A DNA stretch of 64,000 nt from an uncultured Amylibacter sp. (GTDB lineage: Bacteria > Pseudomonadota > Alphaproteobacteria > Rhodobacterales > Rhodobacteraceae), in assembly GCA_959347345.1 (NCBI GenBank), contig OY365738.1, positions 2,318,501 through 2,382,500 of the forward strand, in the 5' to 3' direction. The position numbers and the translations under genes were made by a program. Each line of letters opens with the position of its first letter. The stretch's first letter is position 1. Positions 43,267 to 51,209 of this stretch are shown here, piece after piece. The notes under the pieces were generated by a model. That model had not been told where the DNA came from. It did no database searches and worked only from the letters and a program-made list of their open reading frames with translations.

Positions 43267-44550
43267 TTGCTAAATAACGATTCCATAAAAAACCGCACCA
43301 TCTTTTGCCACGATAATTTGGAAATTTTACGTGGGATAGATTCCGATTGCGTGGATTTGATTTATCTTGATCCGCCGTTTAATAAGAAAAAAGAATTTAC
43401 TGCGCCGATAGGTAGCAGTGCCGAAGGTGCGTCTTTTTCAGATATATTCCGCGAAGAGGATGTCAAAGACGACTGGTTGCTGGATATAAAAGAAGACCAT
43501 TATTTTATCCACGATTTGTTATCCACTGTGAAAACGATAGAAGGACGCAGTTCTTACAATTTTTGCTACCTTGCCTATATGGCGATTCGCTTGTTGGAAT
43601 GCCATAGGATTTTGAAATCCACGGGGTCAATATACCTGCATTGCGACTCGACCATGTCCCATTATTTGAAACTTCTTTTGGATTGTATTTTTGGCGAAGC
43701 CAATTTCCGCAACGAAATTATTTGGTGTTATACTGGCCCGGGAATCGCCAATCGTGCGTTTAAACGAAAACACGATATTATTTTATTTTATGCAAAATCT
43801 GAACTTACAGATTTTAACCCTATTAGAGTTTCACATAAACGCCAATCTGTATCCGTTGGGGCAAGCAGTTATGCCGCAGGCAGCCGAACATTAGAACAGG
43901 CAAAACAAGCCGAAGCCGAAGCGATAGAACGCGGTAAGGCGATAGAAGATTGGTGGAGCGATATTGGCTCTGGCAGTCATATTTCCAAAAACGAACGCAC
44001 GGGCTATCCCACGCAAAAACCTCTGGCGTTGTTGGAGCGGATTATCACCGCGTCTTGCCCCAAAGGTGGGATTGTTTTAGATCCGTTTTGTGGGTGTGCG
44101 ACCACTTGCGTTGCGGCGGAAAAATTGGAAAGGCAATGGGTTGGCGTGGATGTATCCATAAAGGCGTATGAATTGGTGAAAGAGCGGATGAAAAAAGAGG
44201 TAGAACGTAAGGATGAATTGTTTAAAGAGGAGGTGGATTTTCAAACAGACCCACCTGTTCGCACGGATATGGGCGCGGATACTCGGGTGCAAAAATATGT
44301 TTATATTATATCAAACAAGGAATGGAAAAATGAGTGGAAAGTCGGTATTGCGTCCAATGTCAAGGCGCGATTGAATTCTTACCAGACCTCCGACCCGAAC
44401 CGTGGGTATGTTTTGGAATATAGTTTTCTAACGCCTGATTTCCGCGAAATTGAAAAATATATCCATGAGCGCTATGAAAACCGCCATGAATGGGTGCGTG
44501 AGCCTGATATGCAGAAAATCATCAAGGATATAGAGGGTTTTAACACCTAA
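43267..44550 (+). CDS. DNA methyltransferase fused to a GIY-YIG/T5orf172-like domain
   Basis: A 427-residue protein. The beta-class amino-methyltransferase domain has motif IV first (VDLIYLDPPFN near residue 33), YTGPG, then TGYPTQKPLALLERI and motif I near residue 275 (VLDPFCGCATT). From ~residue 345 a C-terminal domain begins KYVYIISN, then WKVGIASNVKARLNSYQT and EIEKYIHERYEN, resembling the GIY-YIG or T5orf172 nuclease fold with the Arg and late Glu in place. The start is probably TTG at 43267 with AAAGGGGCAGG before it; no ATG fits. No separate restriction gene is adjacent. Function could be orphan methylation or a one-protein modification-cleavage unit. Confidence 0.78.
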   Translation: MLNNDSIKNRTIFCHDNLEILRGIDSDCVDLIYLDPPFNKKKEFTAPIGSSAEGASFSDIFREEDVKDDWLLDIKEDHYFIHDLLSTVKTIEGRSSYNFCYLAYMAIRLLECHRILKSTGSIYLHCDSTMSHYLKLLLDCIFGEANFRNEIIWCYTGPGIANRAFKRKHDIILFYAKSELTDFNPIRVSHKRQSVSVGASSYAAGSRTLEQAKQAEAEAIERGKAIEDWWSDIGSGSHISKNERTGYPTQKPLALLERIITASCPKGGIVLDPFCGCATTCVAAEKLERQWVGVDVSIKAYELVKERMKKEVERKDELFKEEVDFQTDPPVRTDMGADTRVQKYVYIISNKEWKNEWKVGIASNVKARLNSYQTSDPNRGYVLEYSFLTPDFREIEKYIHERYENRHEWVREPDMQKIIKDIEGFNT

Positions 44551-44553
44551 CAC

Positions 44554-45591
44554 CTACTCAGGTGTCGCGACAAACCCGCCAGCAAAATGGCTCGCCTCCC
44601 CAGAAACCCCGCGTTCGGATATAAACGCGCCAACCGCGCCCTCTTGCCCAAATAACCCCGTCACAATCCCTATCGTAGCGTCTTCCGCGTTCCCAGTCGT
44701 GAAATCGGCAAGGATAATGATGCCATTGGCTATCGCGCCTTGGTTATCAAACCCGCCCTCCAGCACAAACCGCACATCGCTATTCACATCACCATCCACC
44801 ATCACTTCCGCATCAAACAGGCGATTCGCGTAATCAACCGTCATCACAAAGGGTTTGCTCACCCCAGTGGTCGTTTGAAACCAGCCCGACCATTGGGCGT
44901 GGCTCGCGTCCGCATTCGCCTCTTGCACAACAGGCAGGGGTGCACCCAGATTCGTGCCAGAAAATATCCCAGCATAATGACGCGGAGTGCCACGCGGGGT
45001 GGCGGTAAAGAACGCCACTCCATCGGTTAAATCCCCGCCAAGATCCAGCGAGCCCGCGCCATTTTTCATATTCAAACGTTGGGTTGGGGTAGGCGTGGCG
45101 AACCCTCCGCTATCCAAATCCATGCCCGTGGTTTGCAGGAATTCGTTGCGGTCGCGGGTTGGGCTGGGCGCGGTGGCAAAGGATGTCGCCCCATCCCCCA
45201 GCCAATCGGCGGTTGTGACAATATCCAGCAGGGGCGGGGGTGGAGGCAGGTTAATCGTGGATATATTCGCACTGGCGATTTTGAAGGTGGGTTCTTTGGG
45301 TGCAGGTTTCTTTGGCTTTGGTTTTATAGTTTTGATGCTTATCGTGGGTTCGGTATCAGATTCGGCGGTGGCTTCAGAAATAACCCTAGGCGGGGAGATA
45401 TTGATAGACTCGGCGGTCAGCGTCTCTAATGTTTCTTTCGCGGACTCTTTCGCGGATGTTTTAGGGGTCTCTAAATCAGGGTCTGACAAGTCCGCCGTCT
45501 CGCCACCACAGGCGGTTAAGACGAACATAGCCAGCAGGGCAAACGCCAGTGGTGTTTGGTATTTTATTTTGGATTTTATTTGGGGGGTCAT
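44554..45591 (-). CDS. Lipoprotein with TbpB-like C-terminal beta-domain
   Basis: A 345-residue protein. Lipobox MFVLTACGGE, then a Ser/Thr/Glu-rich acidic stalk (~100 residues) and a proline/lysine stretch (KPKPKKPAPKEPTF). A Gly-rich beta-domain follows with HYAGIFSGTNLGAPLP and TGLFGQEGAVGAFI, ending FAGGFVATPE. The same landmarks occur in the cysteine-repeat lipoprotein at 26541-29111, so the two share a domain. The ending also resembles transferrin-binding-protein-like lipoproteins, a weak similarity. The ATG at 45591 follows AAGAGGAGAGA. It ends 3 nt from the convergent methylase gene. Confidence 0.82.
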   Translation of the reverse strand: MTPQIKSKIKYQTPLAFALLAMFVLTACGGETADLSDPDLETPKTSAKESAKETLETLTAESINISPPRVISEATAESDTEPTISIKTIKPKPKKPAPKEPTFKIASANISTINLPPPPPLLDIVTTADWLGDGATSFATAPSPTRDRNEFLQTTGMDLDSGGFATPTPTQRLNMKNGAGSLDLGGDLTDGVAFFTATPRGTPRHYAGIFSGTNLGAPLPVVQEANADASHAQWSGWFQTTTGVSKPFVMTVDYANRLFDAEVMVDGDVNSDVRFVLEGGFDNQGAIANGIIILADFTTGNAEDATIGIVTGLFGQEGAVGAFISERGVSGEASHFAGGFVATPE

Positions 45592-45606
45592 ACTATCTCT
45601 CCTCTT

Positions 45607-45634
45607 CTCTGGGTTATCCAGAGTCGCCCTCTGG
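45607..45634 (-). promoter_or_regulatory. Alternating hairpins before the lipoprotein ribosome site
   Basis: Read on the minus strand: CCAGAG, GGCGA, CTCTGG, ATAAC, CCAGAG, then the ribosome site AAGAGGAGAG. The middle CTCTGG can pair with either CCAGAG, giving two mutually exclusive 6-bp hairpins, one abutting the Shine-Dalgarno. Possible translational switch. Confidence 0.45.
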
Positions 45635-45810
45635 TTTATCTTTGGTCGGCATTCGTAAAACATATTTATGAAAACCATCGCCCCCCTGTTTAACCTGTTT
45701 CATGCTTTATTCAAAAGGAATTCTGTTTAAGGCTTCAGGTAAATAAGCCAAAAAACAAAGACAAATACATAAGGAATTTTGTGGGGTTTTACCGATTTTT
45801 TAACAGGAAT

Positions 45811-46653
45811 TTACCCTAAATCGCGCCCAAGCACGTCCTGCAGGGACACCTGCGCCGAGCCCGCCCGCAACGGCTTTTGCTGATTATCCGCCGCCGCCCA
45901 ACCCGTTAGAAAAACCAGCTCTGCCGTCGCACCAACCCGCCCGTCAGGCAAAGAAAACTGCTCACCATAAATCGCACACACCCGCGCCAATAAATCACGG
46001 CGCATAAACCGCTTTGCCCGTGCGGTTTGTGCGTTTGCCTCACCCATCGCTCGCAACTCGGACATCAAAGCCAAAGGCGTTTCATAGCTTAAATCCAACC
46101 GCAGCGTATCGGCCACGGGCAACGCCAGCCCAGCCCGTTGTAGCAACGCCCCGCCATCGCGAATCTCCGCCATAGGCACAACCCGAGGGCTGACCCCACC
46201 GCAAATCTGGCTCTCTGCCAAGGTAAAAGCGGTGCGCAATTCATGCAGGCTCTGCCCGCCGAAAAACACGGCAATCATCAGGCCATCAGGCTTTAACGCA
46301 AGGCGCATTTGTACCAGTTGCCCGACCGCGTCATTCGCCCAGTGCAAGGACAACCCATGCACTATCAAATCAAATTTAGCGGGTGGCAAACCGATGGTAT
46401 CGCTATCGGTAAAGCAGGTGGGCGTGGCATTTATGACGGGTTTTAGCGCATTTGCCCATTGATTCGCCCTTCCGCCAACTATTGCGGGCGATGTAAAGGT
46501 TCTGTTAACCTCTTTGAGTCTTTCTTGTATTTGCTGAATGGCAAAATCGTGAAGAAACCATGCGTTTGATGTGGATGTGCTTTTGGGTGCATGGGCGCGG
46601 GCGCGGTGTAATAACAAGGCGGCATGGTCGCATAAACAGGCAGAGGGGTGCAT
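45811..46653 (-). CDS. SAM-dependent methyltransferase, BioC/NDUFAF5-like
   Basis: A 280-residue methyltransferase. The alphaproteobacterial family N-terminus is recognisable (DHAALLLHRARAHA, then FLHDFAIQQIQERLKEVNR), followed by FDLIVHGLSLHWANDAVG, where normal members have the post-motif I segment, and LKPDGLMIAVFFGGQSLHELR. The usual glycine-rich motif I is degraded: SPAIVGGRANQW is in its place. It could methylate malonyl-ACP (biotin) or a complex I assembly target. The ATG at 46653 gives the normal N-terminus and overlaps the divergent comF ATG; the frame stays open far upstream, inside comF. Confidence 0.75.
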   Translation of the reverse strand: MHPSACLCDHAALLLHRARAHAPKSTSTSNAWFLHDFAIQQIQERLKEVNRTFTSPAIVGGRANQWANALKPVINATPTCFTDSDTIGLPPAKFDLIVHGLSLHWANDAVGQLVQMRLALKPDGLMIAVFFGGQSLHELRTAFTLAESQICGGVSPRVVPMAEIRDGGALLQRAGLALPVADTLRLDLSYETPLALMSELRAMGEANAQTARAKRFMRRDLLARVCAIYGEQFSLPDGRVGATAELVFLTGWAAADNQQKPLRAGSAQVSLQDVLGRDLG

Positions 46654-47554
46654 GACAAAATCCAATAGCATAGCCAGACAGGGCGCGTTGCCCCAGTCTT
46701 TATCACAGTCTTTGCCACAGTCTTTACCCCAGGCGGAGGGAAAAGAAAAGCCGAAGGGCAGTGCCACCTGCCCGACAAAAAAGACGACGTGGGAGTCGGT
46801 TTTATCCGTCCTATATCCCGCCCTATGCTTGGCGTGTGGTGAGGAAACGGACAAACATCCGGGGCTATGTTCGGCGTGCTGGGGGCAGACGCATTTTATC
46901 TCTGGCACGATATGTGATGGCTGTGGCACGCCTCTGCCAGAGGTGACGGCAACAGAAACCGACCCCGTGTTTTGCGATTTCTGCCTGCATGACGCGCCCA
47001 GTTGGTCGCAAGGGCGCGCCGTGGTTTTGTATAAGGAACGCGGGCGTAATATCGTGTTGTCTTTGAAACACGGCGATCGGCTGGATATTGCCAAAGTCAT
47101 TGGCAAATGGATGATAAGCTCTGGCGCGGATATTATCGGTGATTGCGATTTAATCGCGCCCGTGCCGTTGCATTGGTTGCGCCTTTTGCGGCGTAAGTTT
47201 AATCAATCGGCGGAATTGGCGCGGCCTGTTGCCGATGCCTATGGTTTGCCTTATGTGCCGGATTTGCTGGTGCGTCATAAGCAAACAAAGATGCAAAAGG
47301 ATATGCCGCGGGTGGAGCGGATTGAGAATTTATCGCGCTCTGTCAAGATGAATGCGCGGTTTGCCGATAGGGTGAAGGGCAAAAAGGTGCTGCTGATTGA
47401 TGATGTGATGACAACGGGGGCGACCTTACGCGCCTGTAGCTCCGTGTGTTTGGCGGCAGGGGCGACGGGTGTGAATGTGCTGGTGTTTGCCCGTGTTGCG
47501 GGTGATGGATGGCGGGCGAAGGTGAAGGAAGTGGTGGAAGAGGCTAGTGATTAG
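46652..47554 (+). CDS. comF: ComF family protein (phosphoribosyltransferase-like)
   Basis: A 300-residue protein. After a low-complexity start with three 12-bp units coding QSLS/QSLP/QSLP, the ComF N-terminal zinc region follows: CLACGEE, CSACW, CDGCGTPLP and CDFC. The phosphoribosyltransferase motif VLLIDDVMTTGATLRAC is near residue 245. ComF proteins support DNA uptake and replication restart; the catalytic substrate is unknown. The ATG at 46652 overlaps the divergent methyltransferase start within CATG; a later start (TTG in the repeat stretch) is possible. The final residues ASD and the stop derive from a heptamer array. Confidence 0.88.
   Translation: MTKSNSIARQGALPQSLSQSLPQSLPQAEGKEKPKGSATCPTKKTTWESVLSVLYPALCLACGEETDKHPGLCSACWGQTHFISGTICDGCGTPLPEVTATETDPVFCDFCLHDAPSWSQGRAVVLYKERGRNIVLSLKHGDRLDIAKVIGKWMISSGADIIGDCDLIAPVPLHWLRLLRRKFNQSAELARPVADAYGLPYVPDLLVRHKQTKMQKDMPRVERIENLSRSVKMNARFADRVKGKKVLLIDDVMTTGATLRACSSVCLAAGATGVNVLVFARVAGDGWRAKVKEVVEEASD
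46694..46729 (+). repeat. 12-bp tandem repeat in comF
   Basis: CAGTCTTTATCA, CAGTCTTTGCCA, CAGTCTTTACCC coding QSLS/QSLP/QSLP, just before the conserved ComF domain. On the opposite strand it lies just upstream of the methyltransferase start. Confidence 0.85.
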
Positions 47555-47604
47555 TGGTGAGTGATTAGTGATTAGTGATTAATGATTAGTGATTAGTGAT
47601 TAAT
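47549..47604 (+). repeat. Heptamer array overlapping the comF stop codon
   Basis: TAGTGAT units start inside comF (its last residues, Ser-Asp, are repeat-encoded) and run up to element copy C. With copy C they fill most of the 292-bp gap before the MarR gene. Confidence 0.9.
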
Positions 47605-47710
47605 GCCCTTCGGGTCTTCGTAATCGCTACGCGATACCGACCAGCCCCAACGAGGGCGGGGTCTTTTGTGCGTAGCCCCTGCTCTTTGAGCAGGAGCATG
47701 CCAAAAGCCC
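47605..47710 (+). repeat. Dispersed hairpin-rich element, copy C (5' part)
   Basis: The first ~105 bp of the element only: CCCTTCGGG hairpin, GACC...GGTC hairpin with a longer GCCCCAACGAGGGC insert, CCCTGCTC/GAGCAGG hairpin and CATGCCAAAAGCCC. After this a different hairpin (GGTCTG...CAGACC) replaces the AT-rich middle and GC end found in copies A and B. Confidence 0.75.
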
Positions 47711-47846
47711 TATGTATTATTAGCAAGGTCTGCGCGAACTTGCAGGGCAGACCCATTCATCATTCACAATCCACCATTACCATGCTATTATATCGTAAAA
47801 CCAACCCAAACAACCCGCCAAACAATAGCCCCCACAAATAAAAACC

Positions 47847-48293
47847 ATGTCAGATTTAAGCGAAGCCAACCCCCTTGCCATCACGCTGTTCTCCGAAATC
47901 ATCGCGTCAGAGCAACGTCTCCGCGCCCTGATATCCACCGCCTTGCCGAAAGGAATGGAGGTATCGCACTTCATCGTCTTAAACTACATGGCGCATCAAC
48001 AAGACGAACGCAGCCCCGTCCAATTGGCACGTATTTTCCAGCTCAGCAAGGGCGCAATGACAAACACCCTCGGCAAATTGGAAAAATACGGCTGGGTTCA
48101 TGTGCGCCCAGATTGGGAGGATGCCCGCCGCAAAATGGTCAGTATTTCCGATGCGGGCTTACTGGCACGAGAGGAAGCGATAAACGCTGTCGCCCCCGTG
48201 TTTGACGCGGTAATAGACGGCATGACCCAAGACAAAGTCCGCGCCGCTCTGCCGTTTTTACGCCTATTAAGGCGGGTATTGGATGGGGTTTAA
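47847..48293 (+). CDS. MarR family transcriptional regulator
   Basis: A 148-residue winged-helix regulator. VSHFIVLNYMAHQQDERSPV, then LARIFQLSKGAMTNTLGKLE (recognition helix region) and VHVRPDWEDARRKMVSISDA (wing). It sits directly upstream of soeA in the same direction, so it may control sulfite oxidation genes or simply itself; the ligand is unknown. Confidence 0.92.
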   Translation: MSDLSEANPLAITLFSEIIASEQRLRALISTALPKGMEVSHFIVLNYMAHQQDERSPVQLARIFQLSKGAMTNTLGKLEKYGWVHVRPDWEDARRKMVSISDAGLLAREEAINAVAPVFDAVIDGMTQDKVRAALPFLRLLRRVLDGV

Positions 48294-48348
48294 TCCCCCG
48301 TAATCCCCCCTAATCCCCCCTTGCATCCTTGCGATTTTCCCCTATAAT
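48291..48348 (+). promoter_or_regulatory. soeA promoter with upstream TAATCCCCC repeats
   Basis: TTGCAT (48321-48326), 16-bp spacer, TATAAT (48343-48348), with transcription expected near 48355 and the ATG at 48381. Three TAATCCCCC repeats with 10-11 bp spacing lie immediately upstream at 48291-48320 and could bind a regulator. Confidence 0.65.
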
Positions 48349-48380
48349 CGCGCCAAAATACCAAAACAAAGACCTGCCTT

Positions 48381-51209
48381 ATGTCCGCCCAACCCAAAAT
48401 AAACACCTCGCCCAAGGTGTCCGATGAAATTCGCAAAACCACCTGCTATATGTGCGCGTGTCGTTGCGGCATTGATGTCCATATAAAAAACAACCGTGTT
48501 GCGTATATTGAGGGCAACCGCGACCACCCGATAAATCGCGGAGTCCTGTGTGCCAAGGGTTCTGCGGGTATTATGCAGATTAACGCACCATCGCGTTTGC
48601 GCTCGCCTTTGAAACGGGTGGGGCCGCGCGGTTCGGGGCAATTTGAAGAAATATCGTGGGATGAAGCCCTTGAACTGGCAACCGCACGGCTTGCCCCCTT
48701 ACGCCGCGATAACCCAAAGAAATTGGCGTTTTTCACTGGCAGAGACCAATCGCAATCCTTCACCTCCCTATGGGCGCAATCCTTTGGCACGCCGAATTAC
48801 GCGGCTCATGGAGGGTTTTGCTCGGTCAATATGGCGGCGGCTGGGATTTACACAATGGGCGGTGCGTTTTGGGAATTCGGGCAACCCGATTGGCAATATA
48901 CAAAGATGTTTATGCTGTTTGGCGTTGCCGAAGACCACGACTCTAACCCCATAAAAATGGGGCTTGGGCAGTTGAAACAACGCGGTGCCAAAATCGTTGG
49001 GGTTAATCCTATTCGCTCTGGTTATAACGCGATTGCCGATGAATGGGTGGGGATTACGCCTGGTACGGACGGGCTGTTTATCACCGCGCTTATTTATGAA
49101 TTGCTGAAGGCGGGCAAGGTGGATTTGCCTTATTTGGCGCGTTATACGAATGCTCCGTTTTTTCTGAACGGCGATAAAAATAGCGAAGATTATGGCTTGT
49201 TTTTGCGTGATAAAAACAACAAACCGATAGTGCGGGATAGAAAGACCGGGGATATAGTTCCCTTTGATAGAAGGGGGATACTGCCCGATCTATCGGCGAA
49301 TACCACGCAAAATGGCACCACCCACGCTACGGTTTTCGCGCAGATTGTGAAGACCTATTTGTCCGACGAACACGCCCCGAAAGCCGTCGCGGAGCGATGC
49401 GGTATTAAGGCCAGCACCATTCGTCGTCTTGCGGCAGAGCTGGCGGATGTTGCCTTTGAACAGGAAATCACGCTTGACCAACCTTGGACGGATTTTCGCG
49501 GGGAAACCCATAAAACTATGGTCGGTCGCCCTGTGGCGTTTCATGCTATGCGTGGCATTTCGGCGCATGCCAACGGGTTTCAAACTTGCCGAGCCCTGCA
49601 TATCCTGCAAATCCTGCTGGGTAGTGTGGAAGTCCCCGGCGGATTTCGCTTTAAACCGCCTTATCCAAAGCCCTCTACCGCGCATCCATCCCCGCAAGGC
49701 AAATCAAAAGCGGGGCAGTCTTTGAACGGGCCGCATCTGGGATTTCCCCACGCGCCAGAGGACTTGGCGTTGGAGGCGGATGGCACTCCCGCCCGTATAG
49801 ATAAGGCGTTTAGCTGGGAAAATCCGTTATCGGTGCATGGGCTGATGCACATGGTGATTTCCAATGCCCACGCGGGCGATCCCTATAAAATAGACACGTT
49901 GTTTTTGTATATGGCGAATATGTCGTGGAACAGTTCGATGAACACCACGGGGGTGATGGAAATGCTTACTGATAAGGATGAAAACGGCGAATATGTCATT
50001 CCTTATATCATTTATTCTGATGCTTATTCCTCGGAAATGGTCGCCTATGCCGATTTGATTTTGCCCGATACAACCTATTTGGAACGCCATGATTGTATCA
50101 GCATGCTCGACCGCCCGATATGCGAGGCAGAGGCGGCGGCGGACGCGATTCGCTGGCCTGTCATCGCGCCTGACCGCGATGTTCGTGGCTTTCAATCGGT
50201 GCTGTGTGATTTGGGTGCACGGCTGAAATTGCCTGCGTTTGTTGATGAATCTGGGGGTGCGAAGTACAAGGACTATGCCGATTATATCGTTAATCATTTA
50301 CGCCGAGCGGAGGTCGGACCCTTGGCTGGATTTCGCGGTGAGGCGGGTGATAAGACGGGTCGCGGTGCGCCAAATCCAGACCAAATATCGCGGTACATAG
50401 ACAACGGCGGGTTTTTCATAGAGCACATGCCCGATGCCGCGCGGTACTATAAACCTTGGAACATGGATTATCAAAATTGGGCTGTTTCTATGGGGTTTTA
50501 TGACGCACCACAGCCCTATGTTTTTCAATTATATCTGGAGCCGATGCGGTTATTTCAACGCGCGGCAGAAGGGTTTGGTGATATTCAACCGCCCGAACAT
50601 TTACGTGAAAGGGTGAAGGATACCATGTTGCCCTTGCCTGTTTGGGTGCATAATGGCGTTGAAAATAAGGACTATCCGATACATGCTCTGACGCAAAGAC
50701 CGATGGCAATGTATCATTCTTGGGGCAGTCAAAACGCATGGTTGCGTCAAATTCACGGGCGAAATCCGCTATATATCCCCACAAATTTATGGGAGGAGCA
50801 TGGGTTTGTCGCGGGCGACTGGGCGAAGGTTTCATCTTTGCATGGCGATACAATTCGCGTTATAGTTGTTCCCGTGGCGCACCACGCGGCACTGAATAAA
50901 AACACCGTTTGGACGTGGAATGCGATTGGCAAACGCAAGGGTGCGTGGGCTTTGGATGAGCAGGCGATTGAGGCACAAAAAGGCTTTTTATTAAATCATT
51001 TAATCCATGAATTGCTGCCCGAAAAGGGTGATGGTTTGCGCTGGTCTAACTCTGATCCGATAACCGGACAGGCGGCTTGGTTTGATTTAAAAGTACGGCT
51101 GGAACGGGTGCCTGCGGATGCGATAAAACCAGAATTATCCCCGAATTTTGCGGCATTAAAATCCCCTGTTGGCACGGGTGCAAAAGATTTAATGTGGGAG
51201 GTTAAATAA
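48381..51209 (+). CDS. soeA: Molybdopterin oxidoreductase, sulfite dehydrogenase SoeA-like
   Basis: A 942-residue DMSO-reductase-family catalytic subunit. The N-terminal [4Fe-4S] site is CYMCACRCG (residues 22-30) with GVLCAKGSAGIM closing it. Then LKRVGPRGSG, molybdopterin-binding GRDQSQSFTSLWAQSFG and HGGFCSVNMAAAGIY, and the C-terminal dinucleotide domain (GDTIRVIVVPVAHH, LDEQAIEAQKGF). The length and N-terminus match SoeA, the cytoplasmic sulfite-oxidising enzyme. No Tat signal is present, consistent with a cytoplasmic location. A closely related polysulfide or DMSO enzyme cannot be excluded. It overlaps soeB by 1 nt (TAATG). Confidence 0.85.
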   Translation: MSAQPKINTSPKVSDEIRKTTCYMCACRCGIDVHIKNNRVAYIEGNRDHPINRGVLCAKGSAGIMQINAPSRLRSPLKRVGPRGSGQFEEISWDEALELATARLAPLRRDNPKKLAFFTGRDQSQSFTSLWAQSFGTPNYAAHGGFCSVNMAAAGIYTMGGAFWEFGQPDWQYTKMFMLFGVAEDHDSNPIKMGLGQLKQRGAKIVGVNPIRSGYNAIADEWVGITPGTDGLFITALIYELLKAGKVDLPYLARYTNAPFFLNGDKNSEDYGLFLRDKNNKPIVRDRKTGDIVPFDRRGILPDLSANTTQNGTTHATVFAQIVKTYLSDEHAPKAVAERCGIKASTIRRLAAELADVAFEQEITLDQPWTDFRGETHKTMVGRPVAFHAMRGISAHANGFQTCRALHILQILLGSVEVPGGFRFKPPYPKPSTAHPSPQGKSKAGQSLNGPHLGFPHAPEDLALEADGTPARIDKAFSWENPLSVHGLMHMVISNAHAGDPYKIDTLFLYMANMSWNSSMNTTGVMEMLTDKDENGEYVIPYIIYSDAYSSEMVAYADLILPDTTYLERHDCISMLDRPICEAEAAADAIRWPVIAPDRDVRGFQSVLCDLGARLKLPAFVDESGGAKYKDYADYIVNHLRRAEVGPLAGFRGEAGDKTGRGAPNPDQISRYIDNGGFFIEHMPDAARYYKPWNMDYQNWAVSMGFYDAPQPYVFQLYLEPMRLFQRAAEGFGDIQPPEHLRERVKDTMLPLPVWVHNGVENKDYPIHALTQRPMAMYHSWGSQNAWLRQIHGRNPLYIPTNLWEEHGFVAGDWAKVSSLHGDTIRVIVVPVAHHAALNKNTVWTWNAIGKRKGAWALDEQAIEAQKGFLLNHLIHELLPEKGDGLRWSNSDPITGQAAWFDLKVRLERVPADAIKPELSPNFAALKSPVGTGAKDLMWEVK

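Noticed and set aside
46654..47106. Long upstream part of the methyltransferase frame
   Set aside because: It is antisense to the conserved ComF zinc and phosphoribosyltransferase region and has no family similarity.
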